A DNA stretch of 64,000 nucleotides from Fremontodendron californicum (GCA_030761205.1 JAULJL010000029.1:1371501-1435500); one strand, 5' to 3'; numbered from the stretch's first letter, positions 20,716 through 33,394 are shown. Notes: generated by a model not told the origin, from the letters alone. A program made the numbers and translations.

Positions 20716-21148
20716 GGTTTTTTTATTCAAATATAGTCCAAAAAAAATCAAAATGTCGTTGTTTTCGGATTAATTCTCAAAATTCGTTCTTTTTTTTTTC
20801 TAGTTGGGAAATCGTCATCCCCCATGACGATTTTCCAATGTAAAAATTTGAATTTTGGCAAAAAGACACCAAGAAAATCGCCATGGGGGGTGGCGATTTC
20901 CCTTGGTTTTTTTGCCAAATTTGCAAAAAATACCAAGGGAAATCGCCACCCCCCCATAGCGATTTTCCTTGGTATTTTTTTGCAAATATTGCAAAATTAA
21001 TCAAGGAAAATTGCCATGGGGGTGGCGATTTCTCTTGATACAATATATATATATATATTTTTACTTAAATTAAAAAAAATTGTAATTTTTTTTTTAAATT
21101 TTGTATTTTAATTTTAAAAATTATAAATTAAATTAAAAATATTTTTTT
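20716..21148. repeat. Left terminal inverted repeat of the MULE
   Basis: Matches 28940-29380 in inverse orientation with point changes and small indels. Four palindromic GCGATT boxes are separated by spacers that are themselves palindromic (TTGCAAATTTGCAA type). The inner part is AT-rich. Confidence 0.88.
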
Positions 21149-21337
21149 TATAATTTAAAAATAAAATAAAATTGCAAAGGTATATTTTTTTATTTAAAAT
21201 TTATGAAATATTTTTTTAATTAATTTGTAGTATATAAAATTAAAAAACAAAAAACAAAAAAAAAAATCAAAATTCAAAATTTTTTGAAGGACCATTGCCT
21301 TCAAAGCCATCCCCTCCCCCCCATACACACCACTCTT

Positions 21338-21346
21338 CTATAAATA
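21338..21346 (+). promoter_or_regulatory. TATA box of the plant-mobile-domain gene
   Basis: CTATAAATA, just inside the left TIR and about 120 bases before the ATG. The leader holds repeated TTTCTACAACAAT units. Confidence 0.6.
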
Positions 21347-21463
21347 CCCCTTCATTTTTCATTCTTCTTTCTACAATTAAATTTCTTTCTACCAACAAAA
21401 TTATTTTCTACAACAATTTATTTTTTCTACAACAATATTTTTTTTCTACAACAATATTTAAAA

Positions 21464-24184
21464 ATGGCTTCATCATCACTATTGAGGTTGCAAGAAAATC
21501 AAATATCGGAGGTTATATTTAAAGAGGTAAGTAAATTGTTATAATATTATTTGTATTACATTATCAATTTTTAGTTATTTTTTATTGATTAGAATTTTGT
21601 AAATTTATAGTTTTATAGTTTTATTGTTTTATAATTTTTATATTTTTAATGTTATAGTGCTTATTATAATTTTATCATTTATTAATTAGTATTGTTTTTT
21701 GATTTCATAGTTATATAATTATTTATTTTTTATATTGTTTAATTTTTTATTATTATAGTTATTTAATTTGTTAATTATTTTTGTTTTTTTCATTTTATAG
21801 TTGTATATAATTTTAATTTTTATATTATAATGGTTTTTTTATTATTATTATATACAATAATAATTTTGTAATTATTACTGTTTTTTCATTTTATAGTTTT
21901 ATATAATTATAAATTTTATATTATATTATTTTGTATTATTATAGTTTTATAATTGTTTAATTTTTTTTTTCATTTTATAGTTTTATATAATTTTAATTTT
22001 TATATTATATTATTTTATATTATTATTGTTTTATAATTTTGTAATTATTATTGTCTTTTAATTTTATAGTTATTTATTTATTATAAAATTTAATTATTTA
22101 ATAATTATATAAAAAAATTAAATTTTTTTATTATTATTGTTTTGTTATTTTATAGTTTTATAGTTTTATTTATTAATTTTTAATTGTTATAGTTTTATAA
22201 TATGTTAATTTTTATTATTATAACAGGAAACTCGTCGCGTGTTACGTTTGAGAAAATTTACATTGGAGGACCTGCATCCATCTATTATCGACCACTTAAG
22301 AAGAGCTGGATTTTATCACGCAACTCAAATTCAATGATTTTTGATACAACCCGACTTAATCAGTGCGTTGATCGAACGATGGAGACCCGAGACGCACACT
22401 TTTCATTTTCCATTTGGTGAATGCACGGTAACTCTAGAAGATGTTGCGCTGCAACTTGGACTTCCGGTCCATGGCTATGCAGTTACAGGCGGAAGCTTGC
22501 TAGATTGGAATGAAGTGTGTCAAAATCTATTGGGCTCGGTACCTCCAGATGAGTATGTATCTGGCTCAACGGTGAGACTAAATTGGTTGAAATCGTTTCA
22601 AAATCTTCCATCACACACAACTGAACAACAGATACAATATGCTGCTAGAGCATATATTTTACGTTTGATTGGAGGATTACTGATGCCTGACAAATCGAGC
22701 AATCAGGTACATTTAATGTATCTTCCATTACTACGTGATTTAGAGCATGCGGCAAATTATAGTTGGGGTTCTGCGTGTTTGGCGGTTTTGTATAGAGAAC
22801 TTTGCCGGGCTACAGTTCCAAAAAGCCATGACATAGGTGGATGTTTAGTGCTTCTACAATCATGGGCTTGGTATCGGCTACCATTTCTTGCTCCGCGCGT
22901 GGATATTTCGGCTGTATACCCCCTTCCAAGCAGGTAATAATCTTTACTAATTTATTAATTTTGTACGAACTTGTATTTTTATAGGTCATTAAGATATTAT
23001 ATGCATTTTAACGGGTGGAGTAGGAGTACGAGTAGAGATTTTACAGAGACTCCGAACGACCTTGCAAGTATAAGAGTATGACTAGATCGAGTAGGATATG
23101 ATAAGGTAAATATTTCGATTGTTACATTCAAGTTTTTTTTATTTAATCCATATGAAACTAATAATTTGTAATAATTATTCGCAGTTTCTGTGGATGCCAT
23201 ATTCCTCAAGTGAAATTATGGCATGCCTCCCATCGGATGCCTACAATAATTGTAATATATGGAAAGCAAACACAGCATTGATATGCTTTTCATATGTAGA
23301 GTGGCACCAAACTGACAGGGTGTTGCGATAATTTGGGATGCAACAACCAATTCCTGCAGCCCTGGTGAACCTTGATAAGCTTCACAAGATCGACATGCGT
23401 GGTCGTCATGAGGAATTCTGGCCTGCGAAGCATGAACATTGGATCCATTGGTGGAATATACGTTTTCAACGAATTCTGACAGGTTACCCGATTGTTGGTA
23501 ATAATTTCAACCCATCTGATGATTACATAGGATGGTATAAAAATAAAGGTCGGCCTTTCGTTTTGTCCACCATCGATGTATGAGGATGTTAGGAGTATGT
23601 CATTTACCGTACAAACTTCAGCTCCAGTCCCTCCTACACAGGATATGGAAGCTCCTAGACCTTGCCGACAACGTGGGCGAACGCGTCAACCGACCTCATC
23701 GGAGTTCACAGCATCGAGGATGTCATTCAATCATCCTGAACCTGAACGGGATCATGGAGTACCATCCAGTCATCGTTATTCCGTAAGTCACCCCGGATAT
23801 GACGTTGATGAGTGTTACCGACCATCATCGCCAAGAACGAGGTTAGATGACCAGCTCCCCATCCTAAGTCCAAGTTCAGCATATCTCACATCAATGTATC
23901 AGTTTGGAACCCCTTCGTCAGCATTTGATGGTACATCATTTATGGGTCCATCTAGTAGTCAGGTTCCCATTATGGGTGAACTAGGTGTTGGCTCATCCAG
24001 TAGTGAGTTTCAAATTTTTGATACGGAAGAAATGACTGATGACATACAACCGGAACCAGTGGCGGTTATAGCAGGAGGTCGTGGTCGACCGTGAATACGT
24101 GCCACTGACGAGGTTGAACGACGGGTGCAACCACCACGCACTAGAAGAGCTCGACACTGTTGCTCTACACCACGCAATAATTAG
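21464..24184 (+). pseudogene. Plant mobile domain (PMD) gene of the MULE, broken
   Basis: PMD proteins (MAIN/MAIL1 family, also found inside MULEs and gypsy elements) have an aminotransferase-like fold of unknown activity. Inferred exons: 21464-21526, 22227-22933, 22985-23105 and 23185-24184, each with GT/AG borders and matching phase. Family-type sequence includes LEDLHPSIIDHLRRAGF, ALIERWRPETHTFHFPFGE, TVTLEDVALQLGLPVHG, and later LQSWAWYRLPFLAPR. Breaks: TGA at 22335-22337, TGA at 23079-23081, TAA at 23329-23331, a one-base frame loss near 23578, and TGA at 24092-24094. The tail is Ser/Pro-rich then Arg-rich. All four stops can be explained by a single C-to-T (or G-to-A) change. It converges with the transposase gene. 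Confidence 0.88.
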
Positions 24185-24527
24185 AATAAATGTACTTTTA
24201 TCAATATAACAAGAATAATGTGTTTTAAATTTCTAATATATAAATTTATATGTTTTGCATTTCATGTTATTTATTTTAAATTTGTTGGGAAATTAATTGT
24301 TATATTTTATTTTTTTTATTCAGCATGTGTAAGTAAAATCTTAATGTTGTTATTTAATTTATAAAATTGTAAAAATAAATATAATTGAGTTATATATTTA
24401 TAATTTTTTTTCATTTTAAATAAAATAATAATCCAATTTACATGATAAGTTGACAAAACCTTGCATAACATTTTCCCTTAATGACAAAATATGTAAATAT
24501 TATAGGTTATGAAAACATGTAATTCAT
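24185..24527. other. Spacer between the converging MULE genes
   Basis: AT-rich, presumably the 3' ends of both genes. No frame of interest. Confidence 0.55.
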
Positions 24528-27240
24528 TTATTGTTGATGCGAAGTCTCCCCCAATGTGCCAGATCGATACGGACAATTTCGACGGTTATGACCTTCATTT
24601 CTGCATAATCCACAACGTTTTGGTTGGCCTTTCTCCCTGAGGTCCATTTCATTACGAATACGACTTGATTTTGGCCGACCATGTGGATTTCTCCGTATTT
24701 CTTGATTGGGACACACTTCTGGACCATCATATTGAGGCCAGTAACCTTCATTTTCAACAGCTTCGAACTCATGTCTATAAACATTCAATATAGTTTCCAC
24801 TCTATAGACTTTGTCCACATATTGCATGCAATCTACATGGACATGTGCACAAGCAGCAACTACATGTGAACAAGGGAACCTTTGTGCTTGAAACTTTCCA
24901 CAATCACACCACATGTCACTAAGCTTGACTTTGTACTTCATTGCAGAAACACCCTCTTGTGGATCAACTAACTCTTCAACCAGAAAAGATTGATTTGCTT
25001 GCGTAAAATTACGAACAAAGTGGGAGTTAGCTTTCCTGCGATTTTCTTGCATAGCCTGTGTGACTGTTTCACAATATGTGTGCCCTCCCTCCATCATTGC
25101 AATTTACTTGTTCCCCATTTTAACAAAAAGTGCAGCCAACCTATAATATGTTTATTGCACTAAAGCAGTAATGGGAAGATGACGCGTTCCCTTCAACACC
25201 GAATTGATAGATTCAGCTAGGTTGGTTGTCATATGGCCATAACGTCTTCCTTGATCATATGATTGGGCCCACTTCTCCTTGGGGATTCTATCAAGCCAAT
25301 TAGCCGCCTCTGCATTTTCTCCACGAGGATTGTCATACATGAAATGAAAATTCGGTCGCCTCAACTCGTATCCTAATAAATTTAAAACAAAAGACTTGTG
25401 AATTTCAGTATTATTTTATATACTAAACGAAATATAAGAGATAAAATAACTATGATTTGATTCCATATCCATGTTAACAATGTGTCGACACAATTCCTTA
25501 TTGTTAAACTTTTTCATAAAGTTCGCTGCAATGTGTCGAATGCAGTACACTGAATATGCATGTGGAGGATTCCATCCACTACCATCGCGTCTAATCGCAG
25601 CTTTGATGACTTCATGTCGATCAGACATCAAGCAAATGACAGGCTGTTTTGTCACGTGTCTACGCAAGTTAGTGAGAAAGAATGACCAAGCCTCTGTTGT
25701 CTCACCATCCACAATGGCAAAGGCAATTGGCAGTATGTTTCGGTTGCCATCTTGTGCAATAGCTAACAATAATGTTCCTTTGTATTTTCCATATAAGAAA
25801 GTACCGTCTATTTGCACAATAGGTTTACAATACGGATACCCTTCAATGCACGACTTAAATGTCCAAAATAATCGATGGAATATTCTCTTACCCTGGACCA
25901 GTCGATCACCGTGATATGCAGGTACCGTTTGCAATTCCACAATTGTACCAGGCACGAAATGTTGCATTGCACCTGACCATTTAGGTAGCTCATTGTACGA
26001 TCTTTCCCAATCACCAAAAACTCGAACAATTGCCTTTTGCTTTGCTTTCCACGTTTTCTTGTAGGAGGTGATGTATCTATACCGGATTTGCATCTCAGCG
26101 ATCAAAACTGAAACGGAGATCTCCGAATTTGCTTGGACCAATGACAGAATGCATGAACAGATCATGTTACAATCTAACTTGCAATGATCTTGTGAAATCC
26201 TCCCCTATGTGCAAGTATGAGGCCCTTCATATTTTCTAATCTCCCATGCCTATTTCTTATTCATAAAAGTTGCCCTTATTCTCCAATTACACCCATTTCC
26301 ATACATTACGCACTTGGCATAATATTTCGTCCTCTCAGATTCAATTACTGTGTAATCTACAGAGCTTTTGATTATAGTGCTTGATAGCTGAAAGCACAGC
26401 CTACTTCGTTGGGAATTGTAACCCAACACACAGATCAACTGCAGATGGATCAAATGTCAGAGGCGTAGCTAATGTATGAGCATACTCAGGAAATTTCGGC
26501 ACTTGCATTGCCTCCAGATCCAGGGTATGCATATGGGATGCAGCCTCATATAGGGGAAGATCTCTATAAGTGTTGATCTCAGCAGGGACGACGTCTGGGT
26601 CAGAATCACTATTGTCATCACTTGCGAATTCAGCATCCTCTTCCTGCTCACTAAATTCACCAACTTATTCACCATGGACTCCACGTGGACGAACAGGATC
26701 AACACTAGCTGGCTCATCTTCGAGGGTAGTACAAATTGTTTGTGAGACTAATGAAGTCTGAAAAGTTGTAGCTTGAGATAACGGCACGACTTCTTCTGTG
26801 GGAACGTCGTATGTAGTGTGAACATAGAACGGCCCAGAATCATCATCTTCTATTGGAAAGTTTTCTGTTGTGCGAACATTTGAAGGGCCACAATCATCGT
26901 CAACATCCTCTATGTCAGTATATAACTCAAGTACACCAACATTTGCAAATGTCTCATGAGCATAAAACATGCATCTGACATCATCATCATCTTCAAGTGG
27001 AAATGTTCTATATCGGACACATCCTTCACCAATAGAAAGAGGATGCCTATACTTAACCTCTGAAACTCTTTTTCTATTTCCAGCTTTAATTTTTGTATGA
27101 ATTTGCAGCTTCAGTTCCTCTAGTGTTACGTCTTCTTCAACACGAAAACTTTTAGGACGTTCACAATCAAACGTAGCACCTTCGTCAGTATTATGAATTT
27201 GGCCATTATAGTAGACCAAAGCGATCACACTATTACTCAT
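24528..27240 (-). pseudogene. MuDR/MURA-type transposase of the MULE, broken
   Basis: Read from 27240. The N-terminal region is acidic and ubiquitin-like in style (LEELKLQIHTKIKAGNRKRV). Next come a MuDR N-terminal zinc region (YYAKCVMYGNGCNWRIRAT) and the MULE transposase core with IVQIDGTFLYGKYKG (Asp codon 25806-25808), CLMSDRHEVIKAA, and NLAESINSVLKG. A SWIM zinc finger follows (CDCGKFQAQRFPCSHV, near 24870-24917), then a CCHC knuckle (RCGLCRNEGHNRRNC). An intron with fitting borders lies at 25373-25450. Breaks: stops at 26665-26667, 26401-26403, 26250-26252, 26205-26207, 25152-25154 and 25104-25106, and a frameshift near 26370. Most are CAA/CAG-to-stop type. Not functional as it stands. 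Confidence 0.9.
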
Positions 27241-27583
27241 GTTGTGTAGTAATGAGACTAAGAAAGATGAGAATGTAGGTATTATCACTCCGCAAAAGAA
27301 AGAAGAAATATAAAAGGATGAGAATGAGGAGATTTTAGCACTCAGAAAAAATCTGATTGAAAAACTATTGTAGGGGGTATTGTAAATCTTCATAAGTATT
27401 ATGAATTTATAATGGTTCATTATGTTGTACCAGATGACAAATCCCATCCTTTGTATAGGATGAAATCTGATTCTCATATTCTGCCTAGGGTTATTTGACT
27501 GAAAAAGTGATAACTTATTCAATGCAAAATCTGATTGATAAATCCCATCCTTTGTACTGGACTGTCCAATAGTCCCATCCATT
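27241..27583 (-). other. Upstream region of the MULE transposase gene
   Basis: About 340 bp between the transposase ATG and a tandem array. CTTTTATATTTC at about 27312 (minus) is a weak TATA candidate. The upstream in-frame extension of the transposase frame lacks family similarity. Confidence 0.4.
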
Positions 27584-28300
27584 GCATAAGGAATCCAATT
27601 TCAATATTTTCTATAGCATTTCATTGACTGGAAAATAGCTGAAACCTATCCCTAACCCTAAATCATTAGTCTCATCCATTGCAGAAAGAATCCATTTCCA
27701 ATAGTTTCTGCAGCATTTGATTGACTGAAAAATAGCTGAAACCTATCCCTAACTCTAAATCATCAGTCTCATCCATTGCAGAAAGAATCCAATTCTAATA
27801 TTTTCTGCAGCATTTGATTGACTGGAAAATAGCTGAAACCTATCCCTAACTCTAAACCATCAGTCTCATCCATTGCAGAAGGAATCCAATTCCAATATTT
27901 TTTGCAGTATTTGATGGACTGAAAAATAGTTGTAAGCTATCCCTAACTCTAAACCATCAGTCTCATCCATTGCAGAAGGAATCCAATTCCAATATTTTCT
28001 GCAGCATTTGATGGACTGAAAAATAGCTGAAACCTCTGCCAAACCCTAAATCATTAGTCCCATCAATTGCAGAAGGAATCCAATTCCAATATTTTCTACA
28101 GCATTTGATTGACTGAAAAATAGCTGAAACCTCTCCCAAACCCTAAATCATTAGTCCCATCCATTGCAGAAGGAATCCAATTCCAATATTTTCTACAGCA
28201 TTTGATTGATTGGAAAATAGCTGAAACCTCTCCCAAACCCTAAATCATTAGTCTCATCCATTGCAGAAGGAATCCAATTCCAATATTTTCTACATCATAA
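27584..28300. repeat. 97-bp tandem array in the transposase upstream region
   Basis: The GCAGAA(A/G)GAATCC landmark recurs at 27584, 27681, 27778, 27875, 27972, 28069, 28166 and 28263, exactly 97 bp apart. Each unit carries a cttatccctaacyctaaa-like segment (telo-box-like AACCCTAAA in several) and GATTGACTGRAAAATAGCTG. Non-coding, lying between the transposase promoter and the right TIR. Confidence 0.92.
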
Positions 28301-28939
28301 AATTAAAATTGTAAAACAAATATAATTTTATTTTTTAAATTTTTATAAGCAATAAAATTGTATATTTTATAAAATTTAAATAATAAATTAAATTTTATTT
28401 TTTATAAAATTAAAAAAGTATAAGAAATAAATTTTTGATATAAAAATTTAATAATAAATATAATTTTATTTTTAAAATTTTAATAAGCAATAAAATAGTA
28501 TATTTTATAAATTTTTAATAATAAATTAAATTTTATTTTTTATAAAATTAAAAAAGTATAACAAATAAAATTTTTGATATAAAAATTTAAGAAGAAATAT
28601 AATTTTCTTTTTTTAATTTTAATAAGAAAAAAAGTTTTTGATATAAAAATTTAATAAGAAATCTAATTTTCTTTTTTAAATTTTAATAAGAAATAAAATT
28701 TTATTTTTATAAAATTTTAATCATAAATTAAATTTTACTTTTTTTAATATTAAAAAATTATAAGAAATACAATTTTTGATATAAAAATTTAATAAGAAAT
28801 ATAACCTTCTTTTTTAAATTTTAATAAAAAATATAATTTTATTTTTTATAAAATTTTAATAATAAATTAAATTATATTTTTAATATATATTTAAAAAATA
28901 AACAAATGTTTTTGAAGAAAATAAATAACCAAACCTAGA
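28301..28939. repeat. AT-only degenerate tandem repeats
   Basis: Runs such as AATAAATTAAATTTTATTTT and GATATAAAAATTTAATAA recur irregularly. Lies between the 97-bp array and the right TIR. No coding content. Confidence 0.6.
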
Positions 28940-29380
28940 AAATATTTTTAATTTAATTTATAATTTTTAAAATTAAAATACAAAATTTAAAAATAAAATT
29001 ACAATTTTTTTTTTAATTTAAGTAAAATATATATATATATATAGTATCAAGGGAAATCGCCACCCCCCATGGTGATTTCCCTTGATAAATTTTGCAATAT
29101 TTGCAAAAAATACCAAGGGAAATCTCCATGGGGTGGCGATTTCTCTTGGTATTTTTTTCAATTTTGAAAAAAAAAATACCAAGGGAAATCGCCACCCCCA
29201 TGGCGATTTCCCTTGGTGTTTTTGCCAAAATGCAAATTTTTACACTGGAAAATCGTCATGGGGGATGGCGATTTCCCAGCTAGAAAAAAAAAGAAAAAAA
29301 AAACGGATTTTGGGAATTAATCTGAAAAGATCGGTATTTTGGGATATAATTTTTTTTGGCTATATTTGGACTAAAAAACC
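28940..29380. repeat. Right terminal inverted repeat of the MULE
   Basis: Inverse copy of 20716-21148, ending CTAAAAAACC. Boxes such as GGGAAATCGCCACC...GGTGATTTCCC show changes that break some palindromes. Confidence 0.88.
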
Positions 29381-29390
29381 TATTATTTTT
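29381..29390. repeat. Target-site duplication TATTATTTTT (right)
   Basis: Partner of 20706-20715. Confidence 0.88.
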
Positions 29391-29965
29391 TGTTTTAATA
29401 TTGATATGTATTGTTATTGGTGTTTTATTTTGGGTTTATCGATATTTTTTAAATATTTTTCATATAAATAACTTATTTTCAAAATTTATAATAAAATATA
29501 TATCATATACATATGTAAATATATCTCAATTACCTATATAAAATATATATTTATATGTAAATATAAAATGTTAAATTATAAATATTTAATATCCAAAATT
29601 TTTAAATATCAAATAAATAAAATAAATATAAAAATATAATAAATTATTATTAATTAAGTTCAATAAATTAATTTAATAAATATATTATTTTTAAATGTAA
29701 TTATGAAAAAAAATAAAAATGACCATGATAGAGAAAACATTAGAAATTGATTTAAACAATCAAAAAAGTGAAAAAAAATTAAAATAAAAAAATTTAAAAT
29801 CTTGTACCAACCGGTAGGAACCGATACTAATCAATACAGACTGGTACAGACCGGTACGGACCAGGACAAAAATTAAAATGGTACACTACTGATACTATTT
29901 TATTTTATCTTAAAATCGATACGAATCGACCGATATGACCGATAACGGTATGATATCGGCTTCCC
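29391..29965. repeat. Dispersed 'ccgatacggtaccgat' repeat, right part (split by the MULE)
   Basis: With about 20660-20715 on the other side of the MULE, this matches the copy at 35210-35640 along its length. Shared stretches include ATAATAAATTATTATTAATTA, TTTTTAAATGTAATTATG, AAATCTTGTACCAA and TATCTTAAAATCGATACG. Class unknown, non-coding. Confidence 0.7.
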
Positions 29966-30169
29966 TGTTGTAAAATCCATAATCAAGTTCATACAAAGTA
30001 AAAACTAGTGTTGGCAATGCTAGATTTCATGTATATGATTGCTTTTCTTGTCAATGTGGATTAAGATAAAAGGAGGTTTTATTGCAAAACTTCACCGGTT
30101 AGGTTGTTACCTACAACTGGTGTTCTATATGGATTGAAATATTAGAGGCGTATGTGGATTAAATTTGAT

Positions 30170-30380
30170 AATTCGTGTATTTATATATATTTTTTATTAT
30201 AATTATGTTTAAAGTATTTTTATGTTTATATAAATTTTGATGTATTAATAATTTATATTATATAATTTTTTATATGTTCGTGTATTTATTTCGTGTTCGT
30301 ATTTTTTTCGTGTTATTTTATATTTCATATCGTGTTCGTATCATATAATTGTATCGTGTCTAATATTACTAAATCTATCG
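30170..30380. repeat. Inverted fragment of the 'cacgaacacg' repeat family
   Basis: CGTGTTCGTATTTTTTTCGTGTTATTTT and neighbouring TTCGTGTATTTATTTCG are the reverse complement of the repeat blocks at 1790-2660 and 33480-34500. Confidence 0.55.
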
Positions 30381-30504
30381 TGGATGGAAAATCGGTTATA
30401 AGTGTTTAAGGTTATAAATTTCATCTTTATAAAAAAAAAAAAAATGATATAGTGATTTAGGTTTCAATAAGGTTTTAATTTAAAGTTTGGGGTTTGATTG
30501 AGAG

Positions 30505-30949
30505 TAGGGTGTAAACGAGACACCTGTCATCGCAAGCTACTCGAGTTCGATTCGAAAAAAACTCGAATTCGATTCGGTCATTATCGAGCCGAGCTCGAGC
30601 TCGAGCAGCTCGAGCTATCGAGCGAGCCGAGTTCGAGTATCTTAATACCCGATTCGAGCAGCTCGCAAGCCTAATCGAGCTTTTTTTATTTATAATATTT
30701 TTATTATTAATTTACTATTTTACCCTTAATATATATATACATACTTAAAAACCCTTAGCTCGAGCTCGAGTATATAAACGAGCCTAATCGAGTCGAGCTC
30801 GAATAGTTCGATTTTATCTCGAGTCGAGCTCGAGCTTAAAAAATAATACTCGATCGAGTTCGAACCGAGCTTCGAGCCTCGAGTTTCGAATCGAGCTCGA
30901 GCTCGAGCTTCTCAGTATTCGAGCTCGGTTCGGCTCGATTACAGCTCTA
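30505..30949. mobile_element. hAT MITE rich in 'gagctcgagctcgag'
   Basis: 445 bp. It starts TAGGGTGTAAACGAG and ends CTCGATTACAGCTCTA (reverse TAGAGCTGTAATCGAG). Exact 8-bp TSD ATTGAGAG at 30497-30504 and 30950-30957. The interior is a chain of CGAG/CTCG palindromes. Confidence 0.93.
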
Positions 30950-30957
30950 ATTGAGAG

Positions 30958-32877
30958 TTGTTCCAGTTTGATTGAGGTTTGATCAATGTTGACATTGGAT
31001 GATTTGGGTTGTCTTTTGAGACTTGAGGTGAGCCATCAAAATTGAAACTTCAAAGCTTAAAAAAGCAATTCCATATTGGACTTCAAATCATTTCAGACTT
31101 GAAATAAATAATCTAGAAAGAATGGTAGGTTATATAGGCGCTTGCTAACATAAGTTTTGTCTTTATCGAAAAATTTAATTTAAAAATTTGAGTATGAAAT
31201 ATAAAAAGAATCATCTATAAAATCTATAAATCTATAAACTATAAATTAAACTTATCCCAAGCAATTGAATAATCAGTTGACAATTGTCAATTAAAAACTT
31301 AATTATTACAGGTTTAATAAGTTAACATATAGTTAACATGTGTTAGCTCAATTTCTATATTATTTTCAGTTATTTTATAACAAAAAATATACATTTTTAT
31401 GCCTTAAAAAAGTGATTAATGTGTTTGAAAGATGCTTACAGATAGAGAATAGAAAAAAGAAAAAGAAAGAAAAGGAGGAGAGCGAGAGAAGATGAGGAAC
31501 GGTCTAATGACTAGATCAGACAAAAAAATTAAAAAATATTTAATATGTTTGTGTATTATATCATTTTTTTTTACATCATATTATATTTTAATTATTTTTT
31601 ATCGTATTTCAAATTATCAAATTTAATTGATATTTTTTAATTTTGTTCACGTATCTAATAATGATTGTTTTTTTTTTTGAAAAATAAAGTCACATTAAAT
31701 ATTTTTTTTATATTATTGAATTGAAAATTATTGTATTAATAAATGATCAGTAAAAATTAAAATATTGAATAATAATATGAGATGGATTGATGTAAGCTGA
31801 ATTTTTTTAAACATTAGGTATTAAATCAAAATAAAAATATTATGATGGTTAAATGGTAAAAAAAAAAAATATTGAATAATGTTATAAGTTATGAGTTATT
31901 TTATGATAATTATTAGGTTTATATTTTACTATTTTTTATAACTCTTAATATAAATACGAATGATGGATATCGTTATAATCTAAATGAGTTAAAATTTGAT
32001 ATCCATTATAATCTTTTTTACATATAAAATACATATTTTTTTGTACATATTAAAATATGAAGTGCATTTAATAATCACATACATTTAATAATCAACAAAA
32101 TTTTATGATCCTTATTTTTATGTAAGTGAGACAAAAGAAATATAGAAAATAACATTTTGACAACACTTTTATAAAAGACATCAAACATGTTAGTTTCACA
32201 TATAATTTTTTATTTTTCATCATAAATGTTTTTGTCTTTTTGAACAATCTACTTTTGCATTAAAATGTAATGTAATCTCTTTTTTAGTTTCAGTTTCAAA
32301 AATATAAAAACAACTATATTTAAATATGTGTATATACATTGCCTTATTAGATTGCCTATATTATTTGCTTCTAGCATTTAAACCCACCCTAATAATTCTT
32401 AATTCAACCTAAGAAAATTTAATCTTATTATTCAACGTCGCATAAACTCCATAGACTTTCAAATCAAAATGCATATCTCATCATTTATTTAGAATCATGC
32501 ATTTATGAACAGTTTAATATCTCATGTTATCACACAAGGATCTAAAAATACACAGGTGAATTAATAATTTTTGATGATCTATCGGCCATTGAATGAAGTA
32601 TTATAGTAGTTTAAAGCATCCGAATTGTTTAAATACACAATAATGCAAAAAAAAAAAAATGTACTCAAAAAATCATAGCAGAGTATAATTAGATGGTTGA
32701 TTGTTAGATAGATAATGTAAGCGTTAGCTTTTAAGAAAAACTAAATTTATGCAGATTGGGTTATGAAAGATTAGCCGGTTTTGTCTTATTCACAGATTTT
32801 CCTTTCCCCTTTACAATTTTTTTTATCAAATGATTAAAATAACACTAACTAGATATATGTCCGCATTTCAATGTAAA
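30958..32877. other. AT-rich intergenic sequence
   Basis: Nearly 2 kb with no gene, RNA or clear element recognised on either strand; only short A or T runs and a purine-rich patch at about 31440-31500. Confidence 0.5.
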
Positions 32878-33394
32878 TAGATTTATTCATAAGTCGAGTT
32901 ATTTGATCAAGGTCGAACGTCCGCCCGATATTGGAAAGGGTCTGGACAAAAATGTTAGACCCTGAAAAATAGACTTAGACAAAAAAATGAGACCCGTTTA
33001 AAAAATAGATCAAGCCTTGAATCTAACATTCAAGATCCAAACTCGGTCAGGCCCATTTTTTAATTAAATAATATATTATTTTTATTTTTATATATATTAT
33101 GTAATTTATGTCATATAAAAATTAAAAATATATATAATATTATAGTGTAAATATTTAAAAAAATAAAAGAAATATACATAAAATTACTAAAAATTAAATA
33201 AAAAATAATATATATTTTTTCAAATTTTTTTAGGAAAAAGAATATGAGCGGGCCTAAACGGGTTTGGGCTATCTATTTACAAATATTGAGGGGTTTGAGC
33301 AAAATTTGAAGTTCATATTTTGGGTCAGGGCCGAACTTGGGCAAACATATATGGTGTTAATACTATACATAGGCCCGACACATGGACACCTCTA
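32878..33394. mobile_element. Possible old hAT-like MITE
   Basis: The left end TAGATTTATTCATAAGTCGAG resembles the reversed right end, TAGAGGTGTCCATGTGTCGGG. The interior has ggcccg/cgggcc patches. The flanking 8-mers match poorly (4 of 8), so the boundaries are uncertain. Confidence 0.4.

Larger units (their letters stand above)
20716..29380. mobile_element. Full-length MULE carrying plant-mobile-domain and MuDR transposase genes
   Basis: 8665 bp. The 10 bases TATTATTTTT flank it exactly on both sides (20706-20715, 29381-29390). Terminal inverted repeats of about 430 bp start GGTTTTTT(A/T) and contain AATATAG, then GCGATT palindromes, then an (AT)n run. Inside, a plus-strand plant mobile domain gene and a minus-strand MURA-type transposase converge. 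Both are broken, so this copy is non-autonomous now. A paralogous unoccupied site at about 35272-35281 supports the insertion point. Confidence 0.93.

Noticed and set aside
19122..21043. ORFs with KGNRHPPWRFPLVF-like repeats
   Set aside because: Translations of the palindromic MULE TIR boxes, found on both strands; not proteins.
27584..28300. Interstitial telomere repeat
   Set aside because: CCCTAA words occur once or twice per 97-bp unit, not as a telomeric run.
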